Positions 33,204 to 41,851 of a stretch of 56,490 bases of DNA are shown piece after piece. Within the stretch, counting starts at the first letter, position 1, and the number at the start of each line of letters is the position of its first letter. A program made the position numbers and the translations under genes. The DNA is from Pseudomonadota bacterium. Lineage in GTDB: Bacteria > Myxococcota_A > Polyangia > Polyangiales > Polyangiaceae. The stretch lies in contig JAEXCN010000496.1 of assembly GCA_023402175.1 (NCBI GenBank), positions 1 through 56,490 of the forward strand, read 5' to 3'. The notes under the pieces were generated by a model. That model had not been told where the DNA came from, ran no database searches, and saw only the letters and a list, made by a program, of their open reading frames with translations.

Positions 33204-34045
33204 CTTGCAGCCTTGGGCCGCGTGCTGCGGAGGTCGCCGTCCTTCTTCGAGAGCAGGGTATCGAGACGGCCCACGCGCGGCCCGAGCATCTTCGCCATGA
33301 CGCCTTCGATGTCACGCTGCGTCCGCTGCGAGAGGAGCGTGATGTCGAGCGCGACCTGGCTCGTCGCGATCTCTGCGATGGCTGGCGTCTCGCTGACGAC
33401 GGCGTTGTCGGTGTCGGCCATCTCGGTCGCGCCGATGAGCGAGCGCCGATCGTCGGCGACGACGACGAGGCGGTGCTTCCAGAACTCTTCGAGGCTCTTC
33501 TCGTCGAGGCCGTAGCTGAAGACCTCGCCGGGAAGCGCCGGCAGCTCGGCGTGGGAGAAAACCACGGTGTACACCCGCCGCTTCGCGGCCCGCTTCAGCT
33601 CGGTCGTGAGCTGGTCGATCTCACGCGGCCACCCGCTGACGACGACGCGCTGCTGCGCGCCGCGAATGAGGCGCTCGGCTTCTTCGAGGATGCGCTGGTA
33701 GCCGCGAACGCTGAATGCATCGGGCGTCGGCGGCGTGACGTCGAGCCGGCGGATCGCGTCCTCGAGCTGCTCGGTAGACGCGTCGAAGCGCTTCCGCAGC
33801 AGGACGAGCAGGTCCTCCGCAGGCGCCGGCGCAAACCGCTCGGGTGAGCCGGCGATCGAGCGCGCGGCGCCGGCCTTCACGAGACGACGAAGGACGCCGT
33901 AGACCGCCGAGCGGGGGATCTGCGCACGCACGCCGACCTCGTAGCCCGTCGCCGGGCTCTCCTGCAGGAGTGCGGCATAGGCTCGCGACTCGTTCAGACT
34001 GAATCCGAGAGCCACGAGCGCAGGCACCACGTCAGGCTCGGTCAT
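33200..34045 (-). CDS. TrmB-family transcriptional regulator
   Basis: A 281-residue regulator with an N-terminal winged helix of the TrmB type (VPALVALGFSLNESRAYAALLQESPATGYEVGVRAQIPRSAVYGVLRRLVKAGAARSI), where the arrangement AYAALL...TGYEV...IPRSAVYGVL...L is the family hallmark. A coiled linker (LLVLLRKRFDASTEQLEDAIRRL) and a phospholipase-D-like C-terminal domain (RVVVSGWPREIDQLTTELKRAAKRRV, HRLVVVADDRRSLIG) follow. Archaeal TrmB proteins sense sugars; the ligand here is unknown. It is coupled to the large helical protein downstream and is divergent from a methyltransferase across 195 bp, a natural place for its operator. Confidence 0.88.
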   Translation of the reverse strand: MTEPDVVPALVALGFSLNESRAYAALLQESPATGYEVGVRAQIPRSAVYGVLRRLVKAGAARSIAGSPERFAPAPAEDLLVLLRKRFDASTEQLEDAIRRLDVTPPTPDAFSVRGYQRILEEAERLIRGAQQRVVVSGWPREIDQLTTELKRAAKRRVYTVVFSHAELPALPGEVFSYGLDEKSLEEFWKHRLVVVADDRRSLIGATEMADTDNAVVSETPAIAEIATSQVALDITLLSQRTQRDIEGVMAKMLGPRVGRLDTLLSKKDGDLRSTRPKAAR

Positions 34046-34240
34046 GTCGTTCCTTCTCCCATGAATCGCGGGATCTCACCAAGTCCCTGGGTGTTCACCG
34101 CGTACCTCGGTTCGCGCTTCGCGGAGCGTCTCCGGCGGGTGGATCCGCGCCGTCGAGCTCGAGCGCTCGGCCTGAGCATGCCGAAGCGCCAGACCCCAAG
34201 CGTGAATGAACGCCAGGCCCGGCACGTTGTTCGGTGAGCC

Positions 34241-34996
34241 ATGCAGCAACCACATCCCGTCTACGACCAGATCGGAACGGGCTACGCCGCCGCACGCCAT
34301 TCCGACCCGGAGATCGCGCGCGCGATCCGTGCGGCGCTCGGAGACGCGACGAGCGTCGTCAATGTCGGCGCGGGGACCGGCTCCTACGAGCCGACCGATC
34401 TCGCCGTCACCGCCGTCGATCCGTCCGCGGAGATGATCCGGCAGCGACCACGCGCGGCCGCGCCCTGCATCCACGCCTGGGCAGAGGCTCTGCCATTCGA
34501 GGACGGCTCCTTCGACGCTGCGATGGCGGTCCTCACCGTCCACCACTGGTCCGATCGAGCTCGAGGGCTCCGCGAGATGCGACGCGTCGCTCGGAAGCGC
34601 GTCGTCGTGTTCACCTGGGATCCGGCATCGATCGACGACTTCTGGCTCGTCGCCGAGTACCTCCCCGAGGTCGCCGCGCTCGACGTGCCGAGGTTCCCGC
34701 GCATGGCCGACTTCCGGGCGATCCTCCCCGGCGCTCGCGTGACGCCCGTCCCCGTTCCTCACGACTGTGAAGACGGCTTCTTCGGCGCGTTCTGGGGACG
34801 CCCGGAGGCCTACCTCGACGCGCGCGTCCGCCGCGGGATCTCGGTCTTCCGGCAGCTTCCTGCCGAGATCATCGAGCCCGCGATCGACGAGCTCGCGTCC
34901 GATCTCCGTAGCGGCGCGTGGGACCACCGTCACGCCGAGCTCCGCACGGCCAGGGAGCTCGACGTCGGTTACCGTCTCGTGATCGCCGAGCGCTGA
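34241..34996 (+). CDS. SAM-dependent methyltransferase (class I)
   Basis: A 251-residue class I methyltransferase with motif I VVNVGAGTGSYEP, motif II AVTAVDPSAEMIRQR (acidic residue contacting ribose), and motif IV/V FEDGSFDAAMAVLTVHHWSD ... GLREMRRVARKRVVVFTWD, all in the order of UbiE/Coq5-like enzymes. The C-terminal half (LPEVAALDVPRFPRMADFRAIL) probably holds the substrate pocket. The acceptor is unknown. It is divergent from the TrmB regulator, which may control it. Confidence 0.9.
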   Translation: MQQPHPVYDQIGTGYAAARHSDPEIARAIRAALGDATSVVNVGAGTGSYEPTDLAVTAVDPSAEMIRQRPRAAAPCIHAWAEALPFEDGSFDAAMAVLTVHHWSDRARGLREMRRVARKRVVVFTWDPASIDDFWLVAEYLPEVAALDVPRFPRMADFRAILPGARVTPVPVPHDCEDGFFGAFWGRPEAYLDARVRRGISVFRQLPAEIIEPAIDELASDLRSGAWDHRHAELRTARELDVGYRLVIAER

Positions 34997-35008
34997 CGCG
35001 CGAGCGGC

Positions 35009-35692
35009 TTACTTGCCCGCGTCCTTCGCGCTGAAGGTCTTCGGGTGGAAGTTGAACGGGTAGTGCGCGCGGGTCTCGTAGCCCTTCGTGCTCGCGGCGA
35101 ACTTGATCTTCTTGATCACGTCGATGATGCACTGCCCGACGCTCGGCTCGAGGATCGACGACTTCGTCGTGTCGACCGCAGCGTCGGTGACGTTGCCCTG
35201 CGGGTCGATCACCCACTTGATGTCGATGTCGCCCTCGATCCCGGGATGCGCGGCGAGCGCCTTGTCGTAGCAGGCACGCGCCTCGTCGCGGCGGGCCATC
35301 ACGATCGTCCGGATGTCATCCGCCTTGCGGCCCGGCTCGCCCGCGCTCTGGCCGTGCGTGCTCTTCGGACCGCTCTCGCCCTTCGACTCGGTGGTGGTGT
35401 GAACGCTGTCACCGAGCTTCGCTCCCTGCAGATCGCCGCCGGCACCGAGCTGCGTGGTCGTCGTCGTCCCGCTGCTGCCGCCGGCGGACGTCCCGTCGCC
35501 CGAGGCGCTGCCTGGCGAGCCCGCGGAGCCGCCCGTTCCCGTGCTCGACGACGGGCTGGTCGCCTCCTTCGCGTCGGAGCCCGGCGTCTTGGCTCCGGCA
35601 CCTTCGTTCGCGCCGCCTCCGCAGGCGACCGCGAGGGCGACCATGGCCGACGAGAACATCGTGAATCCGAGGCGGAAGAGCGGCGTGCGCAT
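35009..35692 (-). CDS. Lipoprotein with AgmX/PglI C-terminal domain
   Basis: A 227-residue lipoprotein from ATG 35692: signal MRTPLFRLGFTMFSSAMVAL ending AVAC, then a long Gly/Ser/Thr linker (about 25-120) and a C-terminal domain RTIVMARRDEARACYDKAL ... GDIDIKWVIDPQGNVTDAAVDTTKSS ... VGQCIIDVIKKIKFAAS. That pattern, with the R..I...ACY and Gv.....G.v..a blocks and two conserved Cys, is the TonB-like AgmX/PglI domain linked to gliding motility proteins in Myxococcus. It may couple energy or scaffold an envelope complex. It is single and convergent with the methyltransferase gene (12 bp apart). Confidence 0.85.
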   Translation of the reverse strand: MRTPLFRLGFTMFSSAMVALAVACGGGANEGAGAKTPGSDAKEATSPSSSTGTGGSAGSPGSASGDGTSAGGSSGTTTTTQLGAGGDLQGAKLGDSVHTTTESKGESGPKSTHGQSAGEPGRKADDIRTIVMARRDEARACYDKALAAHPGIEGDIDIKWVIDPQGNVTDAAVDTTKSSILEPSVGQCIIDVIKKIKFAASTKGYETRAHYPFNFHPKTFSAKDAGK

Positions 35693-35825
35693 GAGAGCGA
35701 CGGTATCGGATTTGTGGCCGCCGCCCAACCGTCGTGAAGCCCGGTCGGGATGCATGGTCGTGGGCTACGGTTGGAAAAGGTGCGCCTGACTGGACGGGCG
35801 ATCGGATTCTTCGCGTGGCTTCTTG

Positions 35826-37631
35826 ATGAAGCCCCCCTCCGGTGCTTCGTTCAGATATCGCCGCGAGAGCTCGACTCGCGGGGCAGCGAGCAGCGCGCGC
35901 AGTGCAGAAGCGCGTACGGTTCCCGACTTGGCGACGGAAGAAAAACCCCTCGGCAAATGCGGCAGCTATGAGCTGCTCGTCGAGCTCGCTGCGGGCGGGA
36001 TGGCCACGGTCTTTCTCGCGCGCGCGGCCGATGGCCGAGATGCGCCGCTCGTCGCGATCAAGCGCCCGCATCGTCATCTCGCGAAGGACAAGGCGTACCT
36101 GTCGATGCTGGTCGACGAGGCCCGCCTCGCGTCGACGATCCAGGACGACAACGTCGTCAAGGTCCGCGAGCTCGGCTTCGACGGGGGCGAGCCGTTCATC
36201 GTCCTCGATTACGTCGAAGGCGCGGCGCTGTCGGAGGTTCGCCGCGACCTCACCGCCGTCGGGCGCGCGATCGATCCGCGCGTCGCGGTGCGGATCGGCC
36301 TCGACGCCCTGAGCGGGCTGCAGGCGGCCCACGTCCTGCACGACGATCAAGGCAGGCACCTCGGGATCGTCCATCGCGATGTCAGTCCTCACAACATCCT
36401 CCTCGGCTGCGACGGCCTCGCACGCGTGACGGACTTCGGCATCGCCAAGGCGGCCGACCGCGTCCAGGTCACGCAGACGCACGAGGTGAAAGGCAAGCTC
36501 GCGTACCTCTCGCCCGAACGGATCGATCGCCGTCGGCTCTGCACCGTGCAGAGCGACGTCTTCTCGATGGCCGTCGTCATCTGGGAGTGCATCGCGGGCC
36601 GGCGCCTGTTCCGCGGGGAGGAGCCGCTCGAGACGCTGCAGGAGGTGATGTCGGCGCCGATCCCGTCGCTCCGGAAGCTCGGCGCGCCGATCTCGGACGC
36701 GCTCGACCGCGTGATCCTCCGCGGTCTCTCGCGCGATCTCGACGAACGTTACAAGACCGCGGCCGAGCTCGCCGCCGCGCTCGAGCGTGCAGCGGGTGGA
36801 CGGGCGGGGATCGCGACGCACGCCGAGGTCGCCTGCCTGATCGAGGCGCTCTTCGGCGAGAAGCTCCGCGTCCGGCACGAGAACATCCGCCTCGCGCTCG
36901 ACGGCAGTGGCGATGGCGACCACGTCCTCGAGGTATCCGGGCTGAGCCCCCGCCCCGCGCCGACCCCGGAGATGCGCGCGCGCGAGCAGCGGCAGCTCGA
37001 GAACGTCGCGCCGCCGGCGCCGAGCGCTCGCTACGCGTTCGGCGCATCGGAGAAGGCGGTGCCGACGTTCGGTTCACCGCGACTCCGGAAATTCGCGGCG
37101 ATCGGGACGGGCGCCGTCCTCGCGATCGTCGTCGGGTGGTTCGGCATCGTGCGTGATCCCGCGCCGAGCGGTGCGAGCGCGGCCGCTGCGCCGACGTCGC
37201 GTCGTGTCGTCGTCCCGCTGCCGTTCGTGGCGAGCAAGGTCACGTTCGACGATCAGAGCCGCGATCTGTCTCCGCCTTCGGACGTCGCAGCCTTCGAGGT
37301 ACCGCGCGAGTCCGGGGGCCGTCACCGCGTGACGGCGTTCGCGACCGATGGAGCGCGCGCCGAGGCCTACGTTCGCGAGGAAGACGGCGTTGCACACGCC
37401 GAGGGAGAAGGATTCGCGATCGAGTCGCTCGAGACCTATCCGGACGATCCGGCATGGGGCGCCACGCAGAAGCCTGCCGTCCGGCCTCGCGTGTGGGCTC
37501 CGCGCTCGAGCCCGACGGCGCCGCATCCGCCGAGCGTGCCCGCCTCGCGGAGCGCCGCGAGCGGGCCCGTCGCAACGTCGACGGCGAAGCCCGTCGGGTC
37601 GGTCAAGGACGGGTTCACGAAGCTCCAGTGA
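35826..37631 (+). CDS. Ser/Thr protein kinase with one C-terminal transmembrane helix
   Basis: A 601-residue Hanks-type kinase. Domain order: short disordered N-terminus, kinase (about 47-320), a helical region (330-370), one membrane helix (423-442, FAAIGTGAVLAIVVGWFGIV) and a Pro/Ser-rich periplasmic tail. Motifs: glycine loop AAGGMATVFLA, Lys79 in VAIKRP, Glu98, catalytic loop HRDVSPHN (Asp185, Asn190), DFGIAK (Asp203) and an activation loop ending LSPERI. The HRDVSPHN variant of HRDLKPxN is frequent in myxobacterial kinases. A TTG one codon upstream, or later codons, could be the true start because residues 1-40 are not conserved-looking. It overlaps GTG of the next gene, but that gene probably starts later. 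Targets unknown. Confidence 0.9.
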   Translation: MKPPSGASFRYRRESSTRGAASSARSAEARTVPDLATEEKPLGKCGSYELLVELAAGGMATVFLARAADGRDAPLVAIKRPHRHLAKDKAYLSMLVDEARLASTIQDDNVVKVRELGFDGGEPFIVLDYVEGAALSEVRRDLTAVGRAIDPRVAVRIGLDALSGLQAAHVLHDDQGRHLGIVHRDVSPHNILLGCDGLARVTDFGIAKAADRVQVTQTHEVKGKLAYLSPERIDRRRLCTVQSDVFSMAVVIWECIAGRRLFRGEEPLETLQEVMSAPIPSLRKLGAPISDALDRVILRGLSRDLDERYKTAAELAAALERAAGGRAGIATHAEVACLIEALFGEKLRVRHENIRLALDGSGDGDHVLEVSGLSPRPAPTPEMRAREQRQLENVAPPAPSARYAFGASEKAVPTFGSPRLRKFAAIGTGAVLAIVVGWFGIVRDPAPSGASAAAAPTSRRVVVPLPFVASKVTFDDQSRDLSPPSDVAAFEVPRESGGRHRVTAFATDGARAEAYVREEDGVAHAEGEGFAIESLETYPDDPAWGATQKPAVRPRVWAPRSSPTAPHPPSVPASRSAASGPVATSTAKPVGSVKDGFTKLQ

Positions 37632-37642
37632 CGGAGCGACGA

Positions 37643-38158
37643 ATGCTCGCGGCCCGGTCGATGGTAGACACATTGCCGATGCTTCGACGGCGCGTGCTGT
37701 TTGGATCGCTCGTCATCGGGACGCTGCTCGGCATCATCACGGCGTGTGACGACGGCCCGGTCCCCATGCCGTGCTCGGACATTCCCGCCGGAGGTTGTCC
37801 GCTCTCGCGCGGTGTCGCGTGTGAGGATCCCGCCTGCGAGGCCGTCTACCTCTGCCGTCCGGGCAACGTCTGGGAGCTCCACGCGCAGTGTCCCGCCCGC
37901 GACGCCGGAGCGGCCGAGGACGCAAGCGCCGACGCAGCCGAAGCCGCCGCGCCCGTGGTCGACGGGTCGATCGACGCGCCGCCCGGAGCCTTCGGAGGAC
38001 CGGGGTGTGAGCCGCTCCAGGCACCGGACTGCGCGCTCGGGCTCGCGCTCGCGTGCGGCTCGAGGTGCTGCGGGTGCGAAGACCTCTTCGTCTGCGAGGA
38101 CAGGGGCTGGACGCTCTGGGGCACCTGCGGCGACGGCGGGATCGCGCGCGCGCCGTGA
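37643..38158 (+). CDS. Cys-rich lipoprotein, unknown function
   Basis: About 171 residues from ATG 37643 (GGAG seven bases upstream); ATG 37679 gives the neatest signal (MLRRRVLFGSLVIGTLLGIITAC), and a GTG at 37628 overlaps the kinase stop by GTGA. After the lipid Cys there are three Cys clusters: MPCSDIPAGGCPLSRGVACEDPACEAVYLC, then an Asp/Ala linker, then CEPLQAPDCALGLALACGSRCCGCEDLFVCED. The order resembles small secreted disulfide-rich proteins. It is probably co-transcribed with the kinase; whether it is a ligand or a target is open. Confidence 0.68.
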   Translation: MLAARSMVDTLPMLRRRVLFGSLVIGTLLGIITACDDGPVPMPCSDIPAGGCPLSRGVACEDPACEAVYLCRPGNVWELHAQCPARDAGAAEDASADAAEAAAPVVDGSIDAPPGAFGGPGCEPLQAPDCALGLALACGSRCCGCEDLFVCEDRGWTLWGTCGDGGIARAP

Positions 38159-38175
38159 TCGTCACGCAATGACGA

Positions 38176-38751
38176 TCAGGACGCCTTCAGGAACGGATCC
38201 CACTCGCGGTACTTCAACGCCGAGCCGAGGAGGATCTGGGCCGTCATCGACCACTTCGGGCGGAAGGGGCGGCGCTGCAGGCGCATGTTCGCCTCTTCCG
38301 GAGTGCGCCAGCCCTTTCGAAGATTGCAGACGCGGCAGGCCGTCACGAGGTTCTCCCAGGTGTCGTCGCCGCCTCGCGATCGCGGAAGAACGTGATCGAT
38401 GTTGAGGTCCCGGATCGGAGGCTTCTTCCCGCAGTACTGGCACTGATGAGCGTCTCGGAACATCAAGTTGCGACGCGTGAGCCGGACGGTGACCTTCGGC
38501 GTGCGATCGTACCGGTGCAGATGCAGGACGCGTGGCACGCGGAGCGCCCCGCCGACGATCGGGACGCTGTCGTCTTCGTCGCGGACGGGTAACGCCCGCC
38601 AGAGATCGAAGTCGTACTCCTCGCCCGACTCGTCGAGGGCGTGAGCCGCACCCCCGTACATGAGAACGAATGCCCGCTTCGCCGTGGTCAGCTGCACGGG
38701 CTGGAACACGCGATTGAGGACGAGGACCGGTCTCGAAAGTACGTCGGTCAT
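38176..38751 (-). CDS. HNH endonuclease-family protein
   Basis: A 191-residue protein from ATG 38751. The N-terminal half (VLVLNRVFQPVQLTTAKRAFVLMYGGAAHAL) and the middle (VPRVLHLHRYDRTPKVTVRLTRRNLMFRD) are characteristic of a widespread bacterial HNH subfamily. The HNH motif is complete: CQYCGKKPPIRDLNIDHVLPRSRGGDDTWENLVTACRVCN, with two CxxC zinc pairs and the catalytic D-H. Proteins of this group are common, chromosomally encoded and of unclear role. It is single and convergent with the lipoprotein gene, 17 bp apart. Confidence 0.9.
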   Translation of the reverse strand: MTDVLSRPVLVLNRVFQPVQLTTAKRAFVLMYGGAAHALDESGEEYDFDLWRALPVRDEDDSVPIVGGALRVPRVLHLHRYDRTPKVTVRLTRRNLMFRDAHQCQYCGKKPPIRDLNIDHVLPRSRGGDDTWENLVTACRVCNLRKGWRTPEEANMRLQRRPFRPKWSMTAQILLGSALKYREWDPFLKAS

Positions 38752-38919
38752 AAGAGTCAGACGACCTTCTGCCTTCGAGCATAGCAAGATTCAGGCGGAA
38801 GGCCGGCGCCCGGGGCCATTTTCCGGGAAGAAGCGGGGCATGGATGACGTTGACCGGCAGGACCCACCGGCTAGTCTCAACAGCAACGCAACCCTAGTCA
38901 TGGGCATGGGAAACGAACG

Positions 38920-39498
38920 ATGAGCGATGCGCAGCTGGGGGGCCCCGTGGCCGAAGCGGCCGAGAGTACGGAAGATCCCGCGCCGAGCGAGCGCGCGGTC
39001 GAAGTCCCCGCCCGCCGTCGGCGCGACGAGGACGAGGACGACGAGGGCTCCCGTAAGCGCCTGCTCCTCGTCGTCCCGCTCCTCATGGCCGCTGCGGCGA
39101 TCGTGGCCCTCGTGCTCGTGGGGATGCAGGACAAGGGCATCTATTCGAAGCCGGTCGACGAGCTCGTCGCGCAGAAGGCGAAGTTCGTCGGCAAGTCCGT
39201 CCGCGCGGAGGGCAACCTCGTTCACGGCTCGCTCGTGAAGCGCGAAGACCCGTGCGAATACCGCTTCAAGATCGAGAAGAACGGGACGGAGATCCCCGTT
39301 CGGTTCGCCAAGTGCGTCGTGCCGGATACGTTCCGCGACGTCCCGGGGATGGACGTCGGCGTGACCGTCGAAGGAGAGCTCCTCGCCGATGACTCGCTCG
39401 AGGCATCGCAGGTGCTCGCGAAGTGTCCGAGCAAATACGAGATGAAGCAGAAGGCGGCCCAGGGCGAGAAGGCGCCGCACGCCGCAATGACGCCCTGA
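38920..39498 (+). CDS. ccmE: CcmE-type haem chaperone, Cys variant
   Basis: A 192-residue CcmE homologue: a charged cytoplasmic N-terminus (1-45), one membrane helix (48-68), and a periplasmic OB-fold (75-170) with PVDELVAQKAKFVGKSVRAEGNL, YRFKIEKNGTEIPVRF and VTVEGELLADDSLEASQVLAK. CcmE carries haem to CcmF during cytochrome c maturation. In E. coli the haem attaches to His in VLAKHDENY; here the segment is VLAKCPSKY (Cys169, Tyr173), which is the CxxxY variant known from Desulfovibrio and archaea. The rest of the ccm genes are not in the window. Weak SD before ATG 38920. Confidence 0.85.
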   Translation: MSDAQLGGPVAEAAESTEDPAPSERAVEVPARRRRDEDEDDEGSRKRLLLVVPLLMAAAAIVALVLVGMQDKGIYSKPVDELVAQKAKFVGKSVRAEGNLVHGSLVKREDPCEYRFKIEKNGTEIPVRFAKCVVPDTFRDVPGMDVGVTVEGELLADDSLEASQVLAKCPSKYEMKQKAAQGEKAPHAAMTP

Positions 39499-39563
39499 GC
39501 ACGCGGCCGTTCACGCCGGGTCCCGGCTCCACGTAAAGCGCGGTAGGCTCGGCTGGCGCACTC

Positions 39564-40163
39564 ATGCCCGAGCCTGTCTACTGGATCGATGCGTTCGCGC
39601 GGTCGCGCGGCCTCCGCTACGAGCCGGATGCCGACGAGCGGTGGCTGCGCGCGTGGGAGCCGTACACGACGCTGAAGGTGCCGTTGCGCTACGAGCACGC
39701 GCTGCACGCGACGGGAGGGAGCGGCTCGATCTCGATCGCGCGTGCGGTGCTCGAGCTGCCGTCGCCACCTTCTCCGCATCCGACGCCGGCCTACGAGGTC
39801 GGCTCGTGGATCGCGATCGTCCAGGACGTTCGCATCAAGGCGAGGGCGGCCGTGACGAGCGATTTCGGGAGCCCGTTCGCCGAGACGCTCGACCTCGTCT
39901 CGATGCCCAGGCAGATGACCGGCGACGCCGCGTTCGATCACGTGTTCGCGTCGTTCGCGGCCGAGCCCGACGACCTCGCGAACGGGATCACGCCGAGCGT
40001 CCGAAGGCTGCTGCTCTCGTGGCGGGTTCCGGTCCATGCCGAGACGCGCGCCGGCGGCTTCATCCTCGCGCCGGTCTCGCTGAGCGCCGACGATCGTGGC
40101 CTCGCGTGGATGCTCGACGCGGTGCACCTGTTCGGCGAGAAAGCTACAAAGCCTAGGACATGA
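39564..40163 (+). CDS. Unknown protein, about 199 residues
   Basis: A soluble-looking protein with no signal peptide or membrane segment. It reads as a mixed alpha/beta fold: YWIDAFARSRGLRYEPDADERWLRAWEPYTTLK, LRYEHALHATGGSGSISIARAVLELP, SWIAIVQDVRIKARAAVTSDFG and SVRRLLLSWRVPVHAETRAGGFILAP. No motif or family is recognised. ATG 39564 has no Shine-Dalgarno; a TAGGCT box lies fourteen bases upstream. It is alone between ccmE and an exported protein. Confidence 0.62.
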   Translation: MPEPVYWIDAFARSRGLRYEPDADERWLRAWEPYTTLKVPLRYEHALHATGGSGSISIARAVLELPSPPSPHPTPAYEVGSWIAIVQDVRIKARAAVTSDFGSPFAETLDLVSMPRQMTGDAAFDHVFASFAAEPDDLANGITPSVRRLLLSWRVPVHAETRAGGFILAPVSLSADDRGLAWMLDAVHLFGEKATKPRT

Positions 40164-40219
40164 CCCGCTCGTTTCTATATGCTCGCGGTTTGCGCGCAGC
40201 GTGAACGCTCGCCGGGATC

Positions 40220-41020
40220 ATGCGAAAGCACATCATCGGGCTCGGTCTTCTCCTCGCCATGGCGACCTCGGTGCCTGCCTTCGCGCAGCCAGCGGTTAAG
40301 ACCCAGGGCTATCCGTCCTGCACGAAGACGGTCACGCCGGGCGATAGTGAGCTCGCGCATCAGAAGTACATCGCGGGCAAGCAGGACTACGACGAGGGCA
40401 ACTACGACTCCGCGGTCCGTCGTTTCCGCGACGCGTACACGCTCGACTGCACGAAGCACGAGCTCTTGATCATCATCTCCGCTGCGTACGAGCGCAAAGG
40501 CGACAAGAATGAAGCGCTGAACGCGCTCGAGACGTACGTGGAGCGTTCGCCGTCCGCGCCGGACGTCGGCACGTATCAGGCGAAGATCGAGAACCTGAAG
40601 AAGCAGATCGCCGCGACGCCGCCCCCGGCGGCGCCGCCGCCGTCCAGCAGCGAGGCCCAGGGGCACACCGTGTATCCGTGGCTTCTGGTCGGCGCGGGCG
40701 TCGTAGCGCTCGGCGTTGGGATTGCGGTCATCGCGACGGCGCCCGGACTGCCGCCCGAGTGCGACGCGGACACGAAGACGTGTCGGCCGCGACCGAACGA
40801 GAGCAACGCCGAGTACACGGACCGGCAGAGCGAAGCGGGCAAGAGCGTCGACCAGCCCAAGTGGGGAGCGGTCGTGACGGCCGGCGGCGGCCTCCTCGTT
40901 GCCGGCGGGCTCCTGTGGCACTTCCTCGAGCCGACCGGACCGAAAGAGGCGGCGAAGACCAAGCTCCGGCCGAGCCTGTCGCCCGGTTACGCCGGCCTTG
41001 CTCTCGGCGGAAGTTTTTGA
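40220..41020 (+). CDS. Exported TPR-like protein with two C-terminal hydrophobic segments
   Basis: A 266-residue protein with a clear signal peptide (MRKHIIGLGLLLAMATSVPAFAQ) and a tetratricopeptide-like module (AHQKYIAGKQDYDEGNYDSAVRRFRDAYTLD and ELLIIISAAYERKGDKNEALNALETYVERSP). A Pro/Ala linker (TPPPAAPPPSSS) leads to two hydrophobic segments (YPWLLVGAGVVALGVGIAVIA and WGAVVTAGGGLLVAGGLLW) and an end GYAGLALGGSF. This plan (signal, TPR, Pro linker, two membrane segments) recurs in myxobacterial envelope proteins. A protein-protein scaffold role is inferred. A TATATGCT box sits about 40 bases upstream. Confidence 0.75.
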   Translation: MRKHIIGLGLLLAMATSVPAFAQPAVKTQGYPSCTKTVTPGDSELAHQKYIAGKQDYDEGNYDSAVRRFRDAYTLDCTKHELLIIISAAYERKGDKNEALNALETYVERSPSAPDVGTYQAKIENLKKQIAATPPPAAPPPSSSEAQGHTVYPWLLVGAGVVALGVGIAVIATAPGLPPECDADTKTCRPRPNESNAEYTDRQSEAGKSVDQPKWGAVVTAGGGLLVAGGLLWHFLEPTGPKEAAKTKLRPSLSPGYAGLALGGSF

Positions 41021-41036
41021 GCAAGGTATCGGGGTA

Positions 41037-41792
41037 GTGCCCGATACCTCGACACCTTCGACGTTCCCGGCTGTCCTCACCGAGCGCCGCGACTCGGGTG
41101 CAGGTCTCAGCCTGGTGACGCTGACGCCGTCGATCGAGCGCGCGATGGCCTATCGCGCGCCAGGCCAGTACATCGAGGTGCGGGCAGAGGCGAACGGGTA
41201 CTTCGTCCTCGCCGGCGAGATCGGCGCGCCGTCATGGGAGCTGCTCGTGCGCACGAACGGCGGCGCGTCGGATGCGCTCACGGCTGCGCCGGAAGGTACG
41301 GTGTTCGACGTCGTCGGTCCGCTCGGTCAGGGGTTTCCGCTCGACCGAGCACGTGGCCGCCATCTCGTCGTTGCGGTCGCGGGCAGCGCGCTCGCGGTGA
41401 CGCGTCCGATCATGCGCGACCGCATCGCTCGCCGTGAAGGCCGCTCGACGAGCGTCTACATCGGCGCGCGGACGGCCAAGGACGTCGCGCTCCCGACCGA
41501 GGTCACCGGGTGGGTGCATGCAGGCGCGCGCGTGTTCTTGTGCCTCTCGCGGCCGGAGCTCGACGAGCCGCGCGTCCTGCCCGGAGCGCATCGCGCGACG
41601 GGGTACGTCCAGGCGGTCCTTTCGCAGCACGTCGAGGATGGCGCGATCAGCGAAGGCCTCGTCTTCGCCGCGGGTCCCGCGGGAATGCTCGAGGAGCTGC
41701 GCGGCCTTCCCGAGAAGGTGCGCGATGGCGCCACCACGACGGGCGGCCGGGGCGAGGAGCGCGCCAAGCTCGAGGTCATCACCAACGTGTGA
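41037..41792 (+). CDS. Ferredoxin-NADP+ reductase-like flavoprotein
   Basis: About 251 residues from GTG 41037, with AAGG ten bases upstream; ATG 41146 is a shorter alternative. The N-terminal FAD-binding barrel is seen in LTERRDSGAGLSLVTL ... YRAPGQYIEVRAEANGYFVLAGEI ... ELLVRTNGGASDALTAAPEGTVFDVVGPLGQGFPL, the same order as PyrK/sulfite-reductase-B-like proteins. The NAD domain follows: GRHLVVAVAGSALAVTRPIMRDRI ... SVYIGARTAKDV ... GLVFAAGPAGMLEELR. There is no Fe-S ferredoxin domain, so it probably partners another redox protein. The NAD loop VAGSALA lacks the usual GGxGxxP, which may reduce or alter nucleotide binding. Confidence 0.8.
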   Translation: MPDTSTPSTFPAVLTERRDSGAGLSLVTLTPSIERAMAYRAPGQYIEVRAEANGYFVLAGEIGAPSWELLVRTNGGASDALTAAPEGTVFDVVGPLGQGFPLDRARGRHLVVAVAGSALAVTRPIMRDRIARREGRSTSVYIGARTAKDVALPTEVTGWVHAGARVFLCLSRPELDEPRVLPGAHRATGYVQAVLSQHVEDGAISEGLVFAAGPAGMLEELRGLPEKVRDGATTTGGRGEERAKLEVITNV

Positions 41793-41851
41793 GCGGAGCA
41801 TCCAAGCGGGGCTTCTCCGGCGGTGGGCGCTCGTATACCCTCCATCTTCGA

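Noticed and set aside
31302..33515. A 737-codon plus-strand frame opposite the helical protein and the TrmB gene
   Set aside because: It is low-complexity and charged, and the minus-strand TrmB winged helix and ATGA coupling are far stronger evidence.
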